In this document: positions 6,881 through 15,985 of the stretch, in pieces
Numbering within the stretch: the stretch's first letter is position 1
Layout: the number at the start of each line of letters is the position of its first letter
The notes under the pieces: generated by a model
The model's database searches: none
The model's input: the letters and a program-made list of their open reading frames with translations, nothing else
What the model was told of the DNA's origin: nothing
Made by a program: the position numbers and the translations under genes
Source: Pusillimonas sp. UBA3987
GTDB taxonomy: Bacteria > Pseudomonadota > Gammaproteobacteria > Burkholderiales > Burkholderiaceae_B
Reading direction: 5' to 3'
DNA length: 64,000 bases
Assembly: GCA_002384935.1 (NCBI GenBank)
Contig: DGCD01000018.1
Span: 1-64,000 of the forward strand

Positions 6881-7654
6881 ATGAGTGAAAGCCAGAGCCC
6901 AATGGACCCGATTGACGATATCGATCCGGATGATCCTTACACGCTAAAGTCGCCGTTGGAAATTCAATCGGTATTGCGTAACATCAAACTGAACAAATCG
7001 CTGGTCCATATATTTGTCCTGGGCCAGGATGCCTCGGCCATTACGACAGTGCTGGATGTTGACTCAAAAGCCGATCGGTTGATTGTGGATGCTTTTAATG
7101 ACGCGAACGTAACGCAACAGGTACAGCGTGCCCGCAAGTTAGTGGCCCAGGCCACGCTTGATCGCATTCATGTGAAGTTTGTATGTCCGCCGCTGGAGCC
7201 TTGTGAGTTTGAAGGCAAGCCCGCGCTCAAGGCGGTGATGCCCAAGGCGTTGTCGTATTTGCAGCGCCGGGACGCCTATCGAATTGAAACACCGGTTGCC
7301 AGCCCGGTTATGTGTACCATTACATCAAGCGAAGACAGTAAAGCGCATAAAGTTCATTTACCGCTTGCCGATATTAGTATCGGGGGCTTAGGGCTGTACG
7401 ATGAACAGCAATTGCCCGAACACGCGATTGGCACAATTTATGAAGACTGCCAGATTGCGTTGCCCGAGGTAGGCAGCTTAACCGTGGCCTTGCGTATTCA
7501 GCATGTTACCGATCAAACGCTAACCAATGGCAAAACGCGTTTGCGTTTGGGGTGTGCATTTGTGAATCCTTCCAATTCGGCCGTTAATATGGTGCAGCGT
7601 TATGTTGGCCGGCTTGAACGTGAGTTATTGGCCAAGAAGCGTGGTTTTGTCTAG
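6881..7654 (+). CDS. ycgR: YcgR-like flagellar brake protein with PilZ domain
   Basis: The 257-residue protein has an N-terminal YcgR domain (about residues 20-120) and a C-terminal PilZ domain. The c-di-GMP site is visible as R130-DAY-R134 and DISIGGLG at 164-171, the RxxxR and D/NxSxxG motifs. In E. coli YcgR binds c-di-GMP and then the flagellar motor or MotA to slow rotation. It lies about 26 kb from the flagellar block and is monocistronic, followed by tRNA-Thr. A short AT-rich gap with several ATG-like triplets precedes it. Confidence 0.85.
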   Translation: MSESQSPMDPIDDIDPDDPYTLKSPLEIQSVLRNIKLNKSLVHIFVLGQDASAITTVLDVDSKADRLIVDAFNDANVTQQVQRARKLVAQATLDRIHVKFVCPPLEPCEFEGKPALKAVMPKALSYLQRRDAYRIETPVASPVMCTITSSEDSKAHKVHLPLADISIGGLGLYDEQQLPEHAIGTIYEDCQIALPEVGSLTVALRIQHVTDQTLTNGKTRLRLGCAFVNPSNSAVNMVQRYVGRLERELLAKKRGFV

Positions 7655-7690
7655 GCAGGTTTTGCTTTAGAACCTACAGCCAAAAAACGC

Positions 7691-7696
7691 TATAAT
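7691..7696 (+). promoter_or_regulatory. -10 box of tRNA-Thr
   Basis: A consensus TATAAT lies 19 bases before the mature tRNA-Thr 5' end. No convincing -35 hexamer is seen at 16-18 bases upstream. Confidence 0.6.
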
Positions 7697-7715
7697 CGCA
7701 GGCTTGAATCTTTCA

Positions 7716-7791
7716 GCCGATGTAGCTCAGTTGGTAGAGCAGCGCATTCGTAATGCGAAGGTCGGGGGTTCGACTCCTCTCATCGGCACCA
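7716..7791 (+). tRNA. tRNA-Thr (CGU)
   Basis: A 76-base cloverleaf with encoded CCA. The acceptor GCCGATG pairs with CATCGGC, the D arm is TAGCTCAGTTGGTAGAGC, the anticodon loop is TTCGTAA (anticodon CGT) and the T arm is GGGGGTTCGACTCCTC. The next gene converges on it from 7802. No integrase or duplicated 3' end lies beside it. Confidence 0.95.
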
Positions 7792-7801
7792 AAATTCCCG
7801 G

Positions 7802-9058
7802 CTACATTCCCAGGTAAAGAATCCACCCGACTGCAAGCAATGTGCTTGCCAGTGTTACGGGCAGGCCGCCTCTTAAAAACTCGCCAAAACTGATTTTTAC
7901 ACCTTGCGCGCGGGCCTGTTCAACGACAATAATGCCGGCCAGGCTGCCGAACACAATCGCGTTCGAGGAAAAGCCCGTGCCCAGTGCAATAGCGGCACCC
8001 AGCGTTTCGGTTTGGGTTGCACCCGAGAGAAACGGGGCCAACAACATGACCGCAGGGCTGTTACCTACGATATTGCTTAAAACGCCGGAAATCAGCAGCA
8101 TGGGAACGGGCGCATAAAGGTCGATGCCTGCGTTTTTAATGTCGCCCAAGAGTGTTTGCGGAAGCCCGGTAGCGGCCATGGCGGCATTGACCACGAACAA
8201 CCCCATAAGCAACAAAAGCAGATTGCCGTCAACGTGCACCAGCATGTCGCCTGATGATATTTTTCGGTTCAGCAACAGTATGCTTGCACCGGCCAGTGCA
8301 ATAAGCATGTGGGGCCAGTCGGTAAAGATGAAAGCTGCGATCAGGGCGAGTGTAATGACGCCCGCTTTCACCGTTTCCATGGTATCCAGTGGCGCAGTTG
8401 AGGTGAGGGGGGGCTGTGCGCCTGATGCCATTGGAGGAGAGGCAGACTCAAGCACCCAGCGCCCGCGATAGCACACTACAAGTACCAGCCAGATTAAAAA
8501 CAACCCAATGATCGAAGGTACCAGCGTAATGCTGGAGAAATCTGTGAACGAAATGTTCAGTGCTTGCGCAATAATCATATTTTGCGGGCTGCCGATCAGG
8601 GTTGCCGTGGACCCGACATTCGTGGCAAAACAAAATCCCAGCAGGAAAGGAACCGGATTCAGCCTGCGCGCCAGCGCAATGGCGCACAACACCGGTGTCA
8701 TGGCTACGACAACCACATCGTTTGTCAGCAATGCCGACAACACGCCGCCTACCGCAATCAACAAGCCCAGCAGGGCGTTGGGCCCAACTTTCAGGCCGCC
8801 GACTTTTCGAGCCGTCCAGTCGTAGAAGCCGCCCACGACAAACGCAGCCGATACGACCATCAGGCCGAACAGCAAGCCGATTGTATTGACGTCGATTGAT
8901 GCCCATGCCTGCGTTGGTGTAATACGCCCGAATACGATCAGCAACATGGCACCCACGAGCGCAGCACCGGTGCGATCAACCTGGAAGCCGGGTAAGTGAC
9001 CCACGCCCATGGCGATGTAAACAAGAATAAACAGGGCGAGGGTTATATCCATGAACAA
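7802..9058 (-). CDS. SLC13/ArsB-type (ion transporter superfamily) anion or Na+ carrier
   Basis: The 418-residue protein has 10-12 membrane spans in the two-fold pattern of the ion transporter superfamily. The first half contains VLSALLTNDVVVVAMTP and GSTATLIGSPQN; the second contains ISGVLSNIVGNSPAVMLL and GTGFSSNAIVFGS. These are the paired hairpin/substrate-binding motifs of SLC13, ArsB and NhaD proteins. Arsenite, dicarboxylate and Na+/H+ roles are all possible. No ars genes or regulator lie beside it. Start MFMDITLA at 9058; MDIT two codons later is an alternative. Confidence 0.75.
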   Translation of the reverse strand: MFMDITLALFILVYIAMGVGHLPGFQVDRTGAALVGAMLLIVFGRITPTQAWASIDVNTIGLLFGLMVVSAAFVVGGFYDWTARKVGGLKVGPNALLGLLIAVGGVLSALLTNDVVVVAMTPVLCAIALARRLNPVPFLLGFCFATNVGSTATLIGSPQNMIIAQALNISFTDFSSITLVPSIIGLFLIWLVLVVCYRGRWVLESASPPMASGAQPPLTSTAPLDTMETVKAGVITLALIAAFIFTDWPHMLIALAGASILLLNRKISSGDMLVHVDGNLLLLLMGLFVVNAAMAATGLPQTLLGDIKNAGIDLYAPVPMLLISGVLSNIVGNSPAVMLLAPFLSGATQTETLGAAIALGTGFSSNAIVFGSLAGIIVVEQARAQGVKISFGEFLRGGLPVTLASTLLAVGWILYLGM

Positions 9059-9256
9059 GTCCGGTGGTTTTTGAGTTCAGTGTAGCCAGGAAAATAGTGT
9101 TGCCGACGAATATTACCGTTGAAATGGGTGATATGTTACGTATTTCATTGCGTGTTGATGTTCTGGTGGCGTGGCGTTTGCTCCAGTGCGAACATAATGT
9201 GCCGATACAATACCCGCATGTGATTTCTACTTCTTGGTAACAGAAAGGGGGCTTGA

Positions 9257-9673
9257 ATGGCTTACGACAGCAATAATATTTTTGCCAAAATTTTGCGTGG
9301 CGAGGCGCCCTGCGTGAGGGTGTACGAAGATGCACAGACGCTGGTATTTATGGATTTGATGCCCCAGGCAGATGGCCATTTGCTGGTAATTCCGAAAGAG
9401 CCGGCGGAAACGCTGTTGGATGTATCTGAGGAGGGAGCCGAAGCATGCATCCGCGTGACACGGCGCATGGCGATTGCCGTGAAAAAGGCGTTGGATGTGG
9501 ATGGGATTCACATTGCACAGTTGAATGGGGCTGCTGCAGGGCAAACGGTTCCGCATTGTCATTTTCATGTCATACCGCATGAGAAAGGCGTCGCACTGCG
9601 CATGCATGCGGCTGAACCAGCGGCGCGCGAGGCATTGGAGGCGATGGCCGAACGTATACGGGCGCAACTGTAG
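9257..9673 (+). CDS. HIT-family nucleotide hydrolase
   Basis: The 138-residue protein has the histidine triad H100-C-H102-F-H104-V near the end (QTVPHCHFHVIPHEK) and the family N-terminus NIFAKILRGEAPCVRVYED. Family members (Hint, YcfF) hydrolyse nucleoside phosphoramidates or aminoacyl-adenylates in the cytoplasm. GGGGG at 9245-9249 serves the ATG at 9257. It is convergent with the cytosine deaminase gene. Confidence 0.9.
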   Translation: MAYDSNNIFAKILRGEAPCVRVYEDAQTLVFMDLMPQADGHLLVIPKEPAETLLDVSEEGAEACIRVTRRMAIAVKKALDVDGIHIAQLNGAAAGQTVPHCHFHVIPHEKGVALRMHAAEPAAREALEAMAERIRAQL

Positions 9674-9678
9674 GTCTC

Positions 9679-9696
9679 TGCGCCTTCGCAGGCGCA
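9679..9696. terminator. Hairpin between convergent genes
   Basis: TGCGCCT (9679-9685) pairs with AGGCGCA (9690-9696) around a TCGC tetraloop, between the HIT and codA stop codons. There is no real T-run, so termination is only suggested by position. Confidence 0.35.
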
Positions 9697-9700
9697 TTGG

Positions 9701-10969
9701 CTACCGAAACAGCACGGTTTCGTCCTGATTCAGATGAATGGTTGTCTTGCTGGGCGGTGTGTGTGCAATTACTCGTCCGGCACGAATCGAATAGTGCGTA
9801 CGAACCTGGCGGCGCAAGGCATCGAAACCACTGGTTGCCGGCAAAATAACCAGGTTGGCGGCCTTGCCTTCCTGGACGCCATAGCTGGCAAGACCTAGTG
9901 TTGTGGCGCTGCGGGTGGTGATCAGGTCCAGGCCGTTGTCCAGCTCCTGGTAGCCCATCATTTGGGTCACATGCATGCCCATATGCAGTACTTGCAACAT
10001 ATTGGCGGTGCCCAGCGGATACCAGGGGTCGAACACATCGTCGTGACCGAAGCAGACATTCAGGCCTTCGGCCAGCAGTTCTTTGACCCGGGTAATGCCG
10101 CGGCGTTTGGGGTAGGTGTCGAAGCGACCTTGCAGGTGGATGTTCACCAGTGGGTTGGCTACGAAATTAATGTCCGACATTTTCAGCAAGCGCATCAGGC
10201 GCGAGGTATAGGCACCGTTATAGCTATGCATTGCGGTGGTGTGGCTGGCAGTAACTCTGGCACCCAGGCCTTCACGGTAAGCCAGCATGGCTAGGGTTTC
10301 CAGAAAACGGGATTGTTCGTCGTCGATTTCGTCGCAATGCACGTCGATGGGCAGGTCGTACTTCATGGCCAATGCAACCGTTTTATGAAGCGACTCGACA
10401 CCCAGTTCGCGTGTGAATTCAAAATGAGGAATTGCGCCTACGACGTCGGCCCCCATGCGCAGAGCCTCTTCTAAAATGGCCTCGCCATTCGGGTAAGACA
10501 AAATCCCTTCTTGCGGGAAAGCAACGATTTGCAGGTCGATCCAGGGCGCCACTTCATTGCGGACTTCCAGCATCGCCTTCAAGGCCATCAGCGACGGGTC
10601 GGACACATCGATATGAGTTCGTACGTGCTGTACACCGTTGGCGATATGCCATTTCAGGGTGGTCCAGGCGCGGGTTTTAACGTCTTCCATGTTCAGCATG
10701 GACTTGCGTTCGGCCCAGCGTTCAATGCCCTCGAATAACGTGCCCGATTGATTCCAGTTGGGCTGCCCGGCTGTTTGCGTCGTGTCCAGATGAATATGGG
10801 GTTCCACAAATGGGGCGATGACCAGGCCTTCCTCTGCGTCAATGCTGTCGGGCTGCCCGGCCTTTGGCAGGTTTTCTCCAGCAGGTGCAATGCGTTCAAT
10901 TTTTGCGTCGGAAAGCGCAAGTTGCCACAAGCCGTCTTTTCCGGGTAAACGTGCGTTGGTAATCTGCAT
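9701..10969 (-). CDS. codA: Cytosine deaminase (amidohydrolase)
   Basis: The 422-residue protein matches CodA-type metal-dependent amidohydrolases, which convert cytosine to uracil plus ammonia. Visible metal and substrate motifs are PHIHLD (H58, H60), VHCDEIDDEQ, ASHTTAMHSY and CFGHDDVFDPW, in the usual order. The start is ATG 10969, with AAGGAG 5 bases upstream; a start 6 codons earlier is in frame but lacks a site. The NCS1 carrier at 25329 could look like a codB partner but is far away and riboswitch-controlled. Close relatives such as isoguanine deaminases share the motifs. Confidence 0.85.
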   Translation of the reverse strand: MQITNARLPGKDGLWQLALSDAKIERIAPAGENLPKAGQPDSIDAEEGLVIAPFVEPHIHLDTTQTAGQPNWNQSGTLFEGIERWAERKSMLNMEDVKTRAWTTLKWHIANGVQHVRTHIDVSDPSLMALKAMLEVRNEVAPWIDLQIVAFPQEGILSYPNGEAILEEALRMGADVVGAIPHFEFTRELGVESLHKTVALAMKYDLPIDVHCDEIDDEQSRFLETLAMLAYREGLGARVTASHTTAMHSYNGAYTSRLMRLLKMSDINFVANPLVNIHLQGRFDTYPKRRGITRVKELLAEGLNVCFGHDDVFDPWYPLGTANMLQVLHMGMHVTQMMGYQELDNGLDLITTRSATTLGLASYGVQEGKAANLVILPATSGFDALRRQVRTHYSIRAGRVIAHTPPSKTTIHLNQDETVLFR

Positions 10970-11028
10970 GTTGCTCCTTCTTTCCAAGCGTGTTTTTTTG
11001 CGTAGTTACATTGGCCGTTTGCTGGGGC

Positions 11029-11397
11029 TCACGCGAACAAAATAACAATGTTCAGCGCCAGGGCCAGTGTCCACACCAGGCTACGAAGTGTTCCGTAGCC
11101 ACCGATATAGCAGGCCAGATAGGCCAGGCGCGCGATAATCCACGCGCCCATCAGGCCGGCCAGCCAGCCTGGCTCAACGTTCTGGTGCAGTGAATACAGG
11201 GAGGCGGCGAAGAAAAACGGCAGTGCCTCGAAGGTGTTGCTTTGCGCCGCATTTGCGCGTGCACGCCAGCCTTGCAAGTTGGCCAGCCAGGTGCGTGGCT
11301 GTTCATTATCAAAGCCCTTTGCGCCTGCCTTTGCGCACCCGGCCGCAATAACAGGCAGTAAAGCGGCAATTAGAAACAACCAGGTAATAGTGTGCAT
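11029..11397 (-). CDS. MAPEG family membrane protein
   Basis: A 122-residue protein with four membrane spans. The loop after the first helix holds the family signature NEQPRTWLANLQGWRARANAAQSNTFEALPFFFAA. Bacterial MAPEG proteins are often glutathione-linked, but no substrate is known for this branch. It lies in the same direction as codA and the MFS gene, 22 bases after the latter. Confidence 0.85.
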   Translation of the reverse strand: MHTITWLFLIAALLPVIAAGCAKAGAKGFDNEQPRTWLANLQGWRARANAAQSNTFEALPFFFAASLYSLHQNVEPGWLAGLMGAWIIARLAYLACYIGGYGTLRSLVWTLALALNIVILFA

Positions 11398-11419
11398 AGT
11401 GACTCCTTGAAACTAAAAA

Positions 11420-12817
11420 TTAAGTAGGCTCAATACGGGGTTTGGTGTCGCGTGGCAGCCCCAGGTCGCGCAGGCGTTCGCCCTGCATAACTTTGGTTTC
11501 GATGTCCTCCAGGCGAACGCGGCGGGTTTCCGGCAAATAGATAATGCTGATGATGAGTGATAGAAGGCATACCACCATGAAAATGCCGATGGTGGTACTG
11601 AGACCGATCGCCTTGATGACAGACAGGAAAGTAAATGCAATAGTGGCGTTGAACAGCCAACTGATCGATGAGGCAACCGCAATGCCGTTTTCACGGATGG
11701 CACTGGGGAAGAGTTCGGACATCATGACATACGGTAAGGGCCCCAGGCTGACGGCAAAGGCAATGATAAACAGACATAGACCTATTAAGCCGGCATAGGG
11801 CAGGGTGTACAACGATGCCAGAACAACCAGCCCAAGGCCCAATGTCATCAGGGCCGAACCAAAAATCAATAGAGGCCTTCTTCCGGCGTTGTCGACCAGT
11901 TTCAATGCAACAATCGTGGCCAGAAAATTAGCCAGTCCCAAACCGAACGTGGCAGCCAGCGAGGCAGAGCCGGGCGCAAACCCCAGTGTCTGGAAAAGGT
12001 GGGGCGCATAGTAAAGAATGGCATCAATACCGCTGAAGTTTTGCAGGATAAAAAGCGTACTGCAAAGTACCAGCACCGCAACGACACTGGTGCGGGTCTT
12101 TTTCGGGTTGGCGGCAGGGCGCGCCGCAGGCGCTGTATTGCCGGGTGTGTCAAGGCGCGGTTCCTGGCGGAGTATGTCCTGCCATTCTTGTTGCAAAGAT
12201 AGAGCCTTGACAGCTTCATTGGCTTTGTCCATGCGTGACTTTGCGCTTAACCAGCGGGGGCTTTCGGGCAGGCTGAACAAAACCAGAAAGCCCAGCACGC
12301 CGGGGATAATGCCAACGCCCATAATGTGGAACCATGGCCAGGACGACACGAACAGCAAGGCAACGGTGTAAGACAATAAAATGCCTGCCGTAATAGCCAA
12401 TTGAAAAAGCGCGACAACGGCACCGCGTCTGTGAGCCGGTGTTGTTTCAGCCGCGTACATGGGCACGACCATGGACGACAGCCCGATCGACAGGCCCAAG
12501 GCAAGGCGTGCGCCTACCAGGATGCGGTAAGTGGGCTCGAAAAGAATAACCGCATACCCCAACAAGGTCAGACCCAGCGCCAGGCACATGACAGGGCGTC
12601 TGCCCCAGCGCGAAGACAAAGGTGCGGCAAGCATGGCGCCAGCAAAGCAGGCGATGACCAGCGTTGACACCAGGGTTTCCTGGGCACTGGTTGCCAGTTG
12701 AAAAATGACGGCCAGGCGTTCCAGCACTCCGGCAATGGAGGTGATGCCAAAACCGAACAAAATGCCGAAACAGCACACCAGGGCGGCAACGCGGTAGCTG
12801 GGATCCAAACCTTTCAA
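11420..12817 (-). CDS. Sugar porter family MFS transporter
   Basis: The 465-residue protein has 12 spans and sugar-porter motifs: SSRWGRRPVM in loop 2-3, SLPESPRWL after helix 6, NFSGIDAILYYAP in helix 7, VDNAGRRPLL in loop 8-9 and YLPETRRVRLEDIE at the C-terminus. It is probably an H+/sugar or H+/polyol symporter like XylE or IolT. Translation starts at TTG 12817, 7 bases after AAGGA. It is divergent from the DegT aminotransferase, with about 100 bases between starts. Confidence 0.85.
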   Translation of the reverse strand: MKGLDPSYRVAALVCCFGILFGFGITSIAGVLERLAVIFQLATSAQETLVSTLVIACFAGAMLAAPLSSRWGRRPVMCLALGLTLLGYAVILFEPTYRILVGARLALGLSIGLSSMVVPMYAAETTPAHRRGAVVALFQLAITAGILLSYTVALLFVSSWPWFHIMGVGIIPGVLGFLVLFSLPESPRWLSAKSRMDKANEAVKALSLQQEWQDILRQEPRLDTPGNTAPAARPAANPKKTRTSVVAVLVLCSTLFILQNFSGIDAILYYAPHLFQTLGFAPGSASLAATFGLGLANFLATIVALKLVDNAGRRPLLIFGSALMTLGLGLVVLASLYTLPYAGLIGLCLFIIAFAVSLGPLPYVMMSELFPSAIRENGIAVASSISWLFNATIAFTFLSVIKAIGLSTTIGIFMVVCLLSLIISIIYLPETRRVRLEDIETKVMQGERLRDLGLPRDTKPRIEPT

Positions 12818-12921
12818 AGTACAGTCCTTTCTATTGGTTATTCCGCATAGACTTCAACGGTTCCTGACTTTACACTGTGCGACGCTGTCCGACCACCCCT
12901 GTCATTCTGGAGCATTCCCTT

Positions 12922-14238
12922 ATGTCGAAGTCTGTTTCGCACGCTACCGAGCAACTGGCCATTGATGGTGGACAACCTGTCCGAACTGAACCGTTGCCCT
13001 GGGAGTTTCCGGGTGCCGGGTGGATGGGTGAAGAGGAACATGAACTGGTGATGCGGGTCGTACAGGCGCACAGCCCGTTTCGTTTCTATGGGCCGCATGC
13101 TCAGCATATGGTTGATGTGTTCGAGAAAGAGTGGTGCGAGAAGTATGGGCACAAACATGCCTTGGGTGTGTCGTCTGGTACAGCCGGGTTAAGCATTGCA
13201 ATGTGGGCACTGGGGCTTGGGCCTGGCGATGAGGTGCTGGTGCCGGGATATTTATGGGTCAGTTGTGTTTCGGCCGTCGTGCGCTCGGGGGCGATTCCCC
13301 GTCTGGTTGATATCGACCAGACATTTTGTCTCGACCCGCACGACTTGCGAATGAAAATCGGGCCGCAAACGCGGGCCGTATTGTGTATACACATGAGCGG
13401 CGCGCCAGGACGAATTGATGAAATTGCGGCTATTTGCCAGGAGAATCACCTTGCGCTCATCGAGGATTGTGCACAGGCGGCGGGTGCCAGCTTCAAAGGC
13501 AAGGCCGTGGGTACGTTCGGGGATATTGGCGTGTTCAGTTTTCAGTTGAACAAGAATATGACGTCGGGCGAAGGCGGCATGGTTGTGACACAGCGCGATG
13601 ATTTGTTCAAGCGAATTGTCGCGTTGCACGACCTGGGGTATCCGCGTACGCCGGCCGGGCGGCTCGATACGTCCGACCCGAATACGCAGCTTTGGGGCGT
13701 TGGCGCGCGTATGCCGGAACTTACCGGCGCTATGGCATTGGCGCAAATGCGCAAACTTGAAAAAATTACGGGCGCCATGCGCCAGACGAAATGGCGCATT
13801 CGGGAGGCACTGGAAGGCACCCCGGGGCTTGAGTTTCGCGATGTGCCCGACCCTGGCGGAGACTCCGGTCCATTCATGCTCATGATGTTACCCACGCAAG
13901 ATCACGCGCAGCGCTTTGTCGATGCACTCAAAGCCGAAGGTATTCGTGGGCCGGAAGGCAGTCTGGCCTGCCTGACCATGCAAGACTGGGGCCTGCATTG
14001 GTATTCCAATATTCCCAGTTTGGTAAACAAGCGTTCGAACAGTGCCGACGGTTTTCCGTGGTCGCATCCCTTGAATGCATTTGCAGAAGAATACAGCTAT
14101 ATGCACGGCGCGTTGCCGGAATGCGATGCGCTGCACGCGCGCGGGGCATTGCTTACCATCGCTTCGGTTTTGCAGGATAAAGATATCGACGACATCATCT
14201 CGGCTGTCAGGAAAGTGTCCCGCGCGGTCTTAAGTTAA
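12922..14238 (+). CDS. DegT/DnrJ/EryC1/StrS family PLP aminotransferase
   Basis: The 438-residue protein opens with LAIDGGQPVR and has the fold-type I pattern: VSSGTAGLSIAMWALGLGPGDEVLVPGYLW, then EDCAQAAGASFKGKAVGTFGDIGVFSF and the PLP lysine K211 in LNKNMTSGEGGMVVT. Family enzymes put an amino group on a keto-sugar or keto-cyclitol. The TSGEGG form and the IDGGxPVR start are seen in the cyclitol and AHBA branch more than in the perosamine branch, but that is a soft hint. Start ATG 12922 follows TGGAG. Two sugar porters and a GMC oxidoreductase surround it, pointing to sugar or cyclitol metabolism. Confidence 0.8.
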   Translation: MSKSVSHATEQLAIDGGQPVRTEPLPWEFPGAGWMGEEEHELVMRVVQAHSPFRFYGPHAQHMVDVFEKEWCEKYGHKHALGVSSGTAGLSIAMWALGLGPGDEVLVPGYLWVSCVSAVVRSGAIPRLVDIDQTFCLDPHDLRMKIGPQTRAVLCIHMSGAPGRIDEIAAICQENHLALIEDCAQAAGASFKGKAVGTFGDIGVFSFQLNKNMTSGEGGMVVTQRDDLFKRIVALHDLGYPRTPAGRLDTSDPNTQLWGVGARMPELTGAMALAQMRKLEKITGAMRQTKWRIREALEGTPGLEFRDVPDPGGDSGPFMLMMLPTQDHAQRFVDALKAEGIRGPEGSLACLTMQDWGLHWYSNIPSLVNKRSNSADGFPWSHPLNAFAEEYSYMHGALPECDALHARGALLTIASVLQDKDIDDIISAVRKVSRAVLS

Positions 14239-14293
14239 GTCGCGAAGTCGAGCGCCTGTAGAAAAGCAAGTCAATAAACCCAGGGGAGTTCAG

Positions 14294-15985
14294 GTGATTT
14301 ATTTTGTCGCGTTGGTAGCCGGCCTTGCCGGTATTTTGTTTGGTTTCGACGAAGGAGTGATTGCGGGCGCGCTGTCATCCCTACGCGCCGAGTTTCAAAT
14401 AACGGCGTTGGAAGAGGGCATCATGACCGCCGCCGTGCCGTTTGGGGCGCTGTTTGGTGCGCTGCTGGCAGGTTCGCTGGCCGAGCGTTTTGGCCGCCGA
14501 CAAACCTTGCTGTTTGCGTCGGTTTTGTTCGTTATCGGTGCTTTTTGTGCCGGTCTGGCGCCAGGGGCGTGGGTTCTAACCGGTTGTCGCCTGATATTGG
14601 GGCTGGCGGTCGGCGTCGCGGCGATGGTGGCACCTTTATATATTTCTGAAAGTGCCCCCACGCGGCAACGCGGTATGCTGGTTTCGGTGTATCAACTTGC
14701 CATTACCATCGGTATTCTTGCTGCTTACCTGGTGAATTTCGCTTTCGACGACAAATGGCGCACCATGTTCATGCTGGGCGCTCTGCCCGGCATTGCCCTG
14801 TTTTTTGGCATGCTGGTTTTGAAAGACACGCCGCGTTGGTACGTTTTGAAGGGGCGTACTGAAGAGGCCCGCCGTGCATTAAAAAGCGTTCGCGGTGAGT
14901 CGGTAAATTCTCGTGAAATTGATTCGGAGCTCGAGCAGATCACGACGGCAGTCGATATGGGCAGTTCCGGTCGTTGGGCTGATTTGCTGGCGCCTGTTGT
15001 CCGGCCGGCTTTCGTGGTTGGGATCGGACTTTTTTTCTTGCAGCAGCTAAGTGGCATCAACGCCGTTATTTACTACGCGCCCACCGTCTTTCAAGAGGCC
15101 GGTTTTGATTCCGGTTCCACGCAATTGCTGGCAACCATAGGCGTCGGCGTGGTGAATGTGCTCATGACATTGGTTGGTATGTATCTGATCGATCGTATTG
15201 GCCGCCGTCGGCTTCTGTTTCTGGGGTTTGTAGGTACGGCGCTTGGTTTGGGCATGATCGCCGTTGGAGCGGCCACCGGAATGCAGTCGCTTGATATTCT
15301 TGCCGTTATCGGTATGGCCCTCTATATTGCCGCTTTTGCCGCCAGTATCGGTCCGTTGCCATGGGTCATGATGGCTGAAATCTTCCCGTCCCATGTGCGT
15401 GGCATGGCGATGGGCGTTACCTCGCTAACCAATTGGGGCTTTAATTTCCTGGTGGTGTTTTCGTTTCCGGTGCTTGTTTCGACATTGGGTTTGGGTGGGG
15501 TGTTCGGCATTTACGCATTGGTATGTGTTGCCGGCATCGCATTCACTTATCTGCGCATTCCCGAAACCAGTGGTGTTTCGTTGGAAGAGATAGAAAAGCA
15601 TTTGCGGTCGGGGCGTCCGTTTCATATGTTGGGGCAGTTTGCGCCGCCGTGCTTATATACCGATGCACCCGAAATTACACCGGATCAGGCGCATGACATG
15701 CTGGCGCAACTTATTGAATTCAGTCCGTATCGCAATGACTTACGCCCGTTGATTAATCAGATCGGTAAAGTCGGTTATGCCAATGATCAGGTTCGTACAG
15801 CATTGCGCATTGTGCATGCCCGGGTGGGGTTGCAACCCGGGCAATCCCTTTCCCGGCGCGACATGGGGCACGAGCGCGAGACTTTCGTCGCATTCTTTGA
15901 GCATATCAGGTTTGCTTCGCCTTCCTTTTTGAAGTGGGTTGGAGAAACGCAAGCACACAACAAAGGAGACCCGCGTGGAGCGTGA
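14294..15985 (+). CDS. Sugar porter family MFS transporter with C-terminal extension
   Basis: The 563-residue protein has 12 spans and sugar-porter motifs: GSLAERFGRRQ, LKDTPRWYV, QQLSGINAVIYYAP, LIDRIGRRRLL and RIPETSGVSLEEIEKHL. After this last motif (about residue 437) another 120 residues follow, where normal members end within about 20. The extension (APEITPDQAHDML..., LINQIGKVGYANDQVRTAL..., RRDMGHERETFVAFFEHIRF) looks soluble and helical. Translation begins at GTG 14294 after AGGGGAG. Its end overlaps the start of the GMC gene by 11 bases, so both are made together. Confidence 0.85.
   Translation: MIYFVALVAGLAGILFGFDEGVIAGALSSLRAEFQITALEEGIMTAAVPFGALFGALLAGSLAERFGRRQTLLFASVLFVIGAFCAGLAPGAWVLTGCRLILGLAVGVAAMVAPLYISESAPTRQRGMLVSVYQLAITIGILAAYLVNFAFDDKWRTMFMLGALPGIALFFGMLVLKDTPRWYVLKGRTEEARRALKSVRGESVNSREIDSELEQITTAVDMGSSGRWADLLAPVVRPAFVVGIGLFFLQQLSGINAVIYYAPTVFQEAGFDSGSTQLLATIGVGVVNVLMTLVGMYLIDRIGRRRLLFLGFVGTALGLGMIAVGAATGMQSLDILAVIGMALYIAAFAASIGPLPWVMMAEIFPSHVRGMAMGVTSLTNWGFNFLVVFSFPVLVSTLGLGGVFGIYALVCVAGIAFTYLRIPETSGVSLEEIEKHLRSGRPFHMLGQFAPPCLYTDAPEITPDQAHDMLAQLIEFSPYRNDLRPLINQIGKVGYANDQVRTALRIVHARVGLQPGQSLSRRDMGHERETFVAFFEHIRFASPSFLKWVGETQAHNKGDPRGA

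Noticed and set aside
7716..7791. tRNA-Thr as a second island insertion site
   Set aside because: No integrase or repeated 3' end follows; the next gene is an ordinary carrier 10 bases away.
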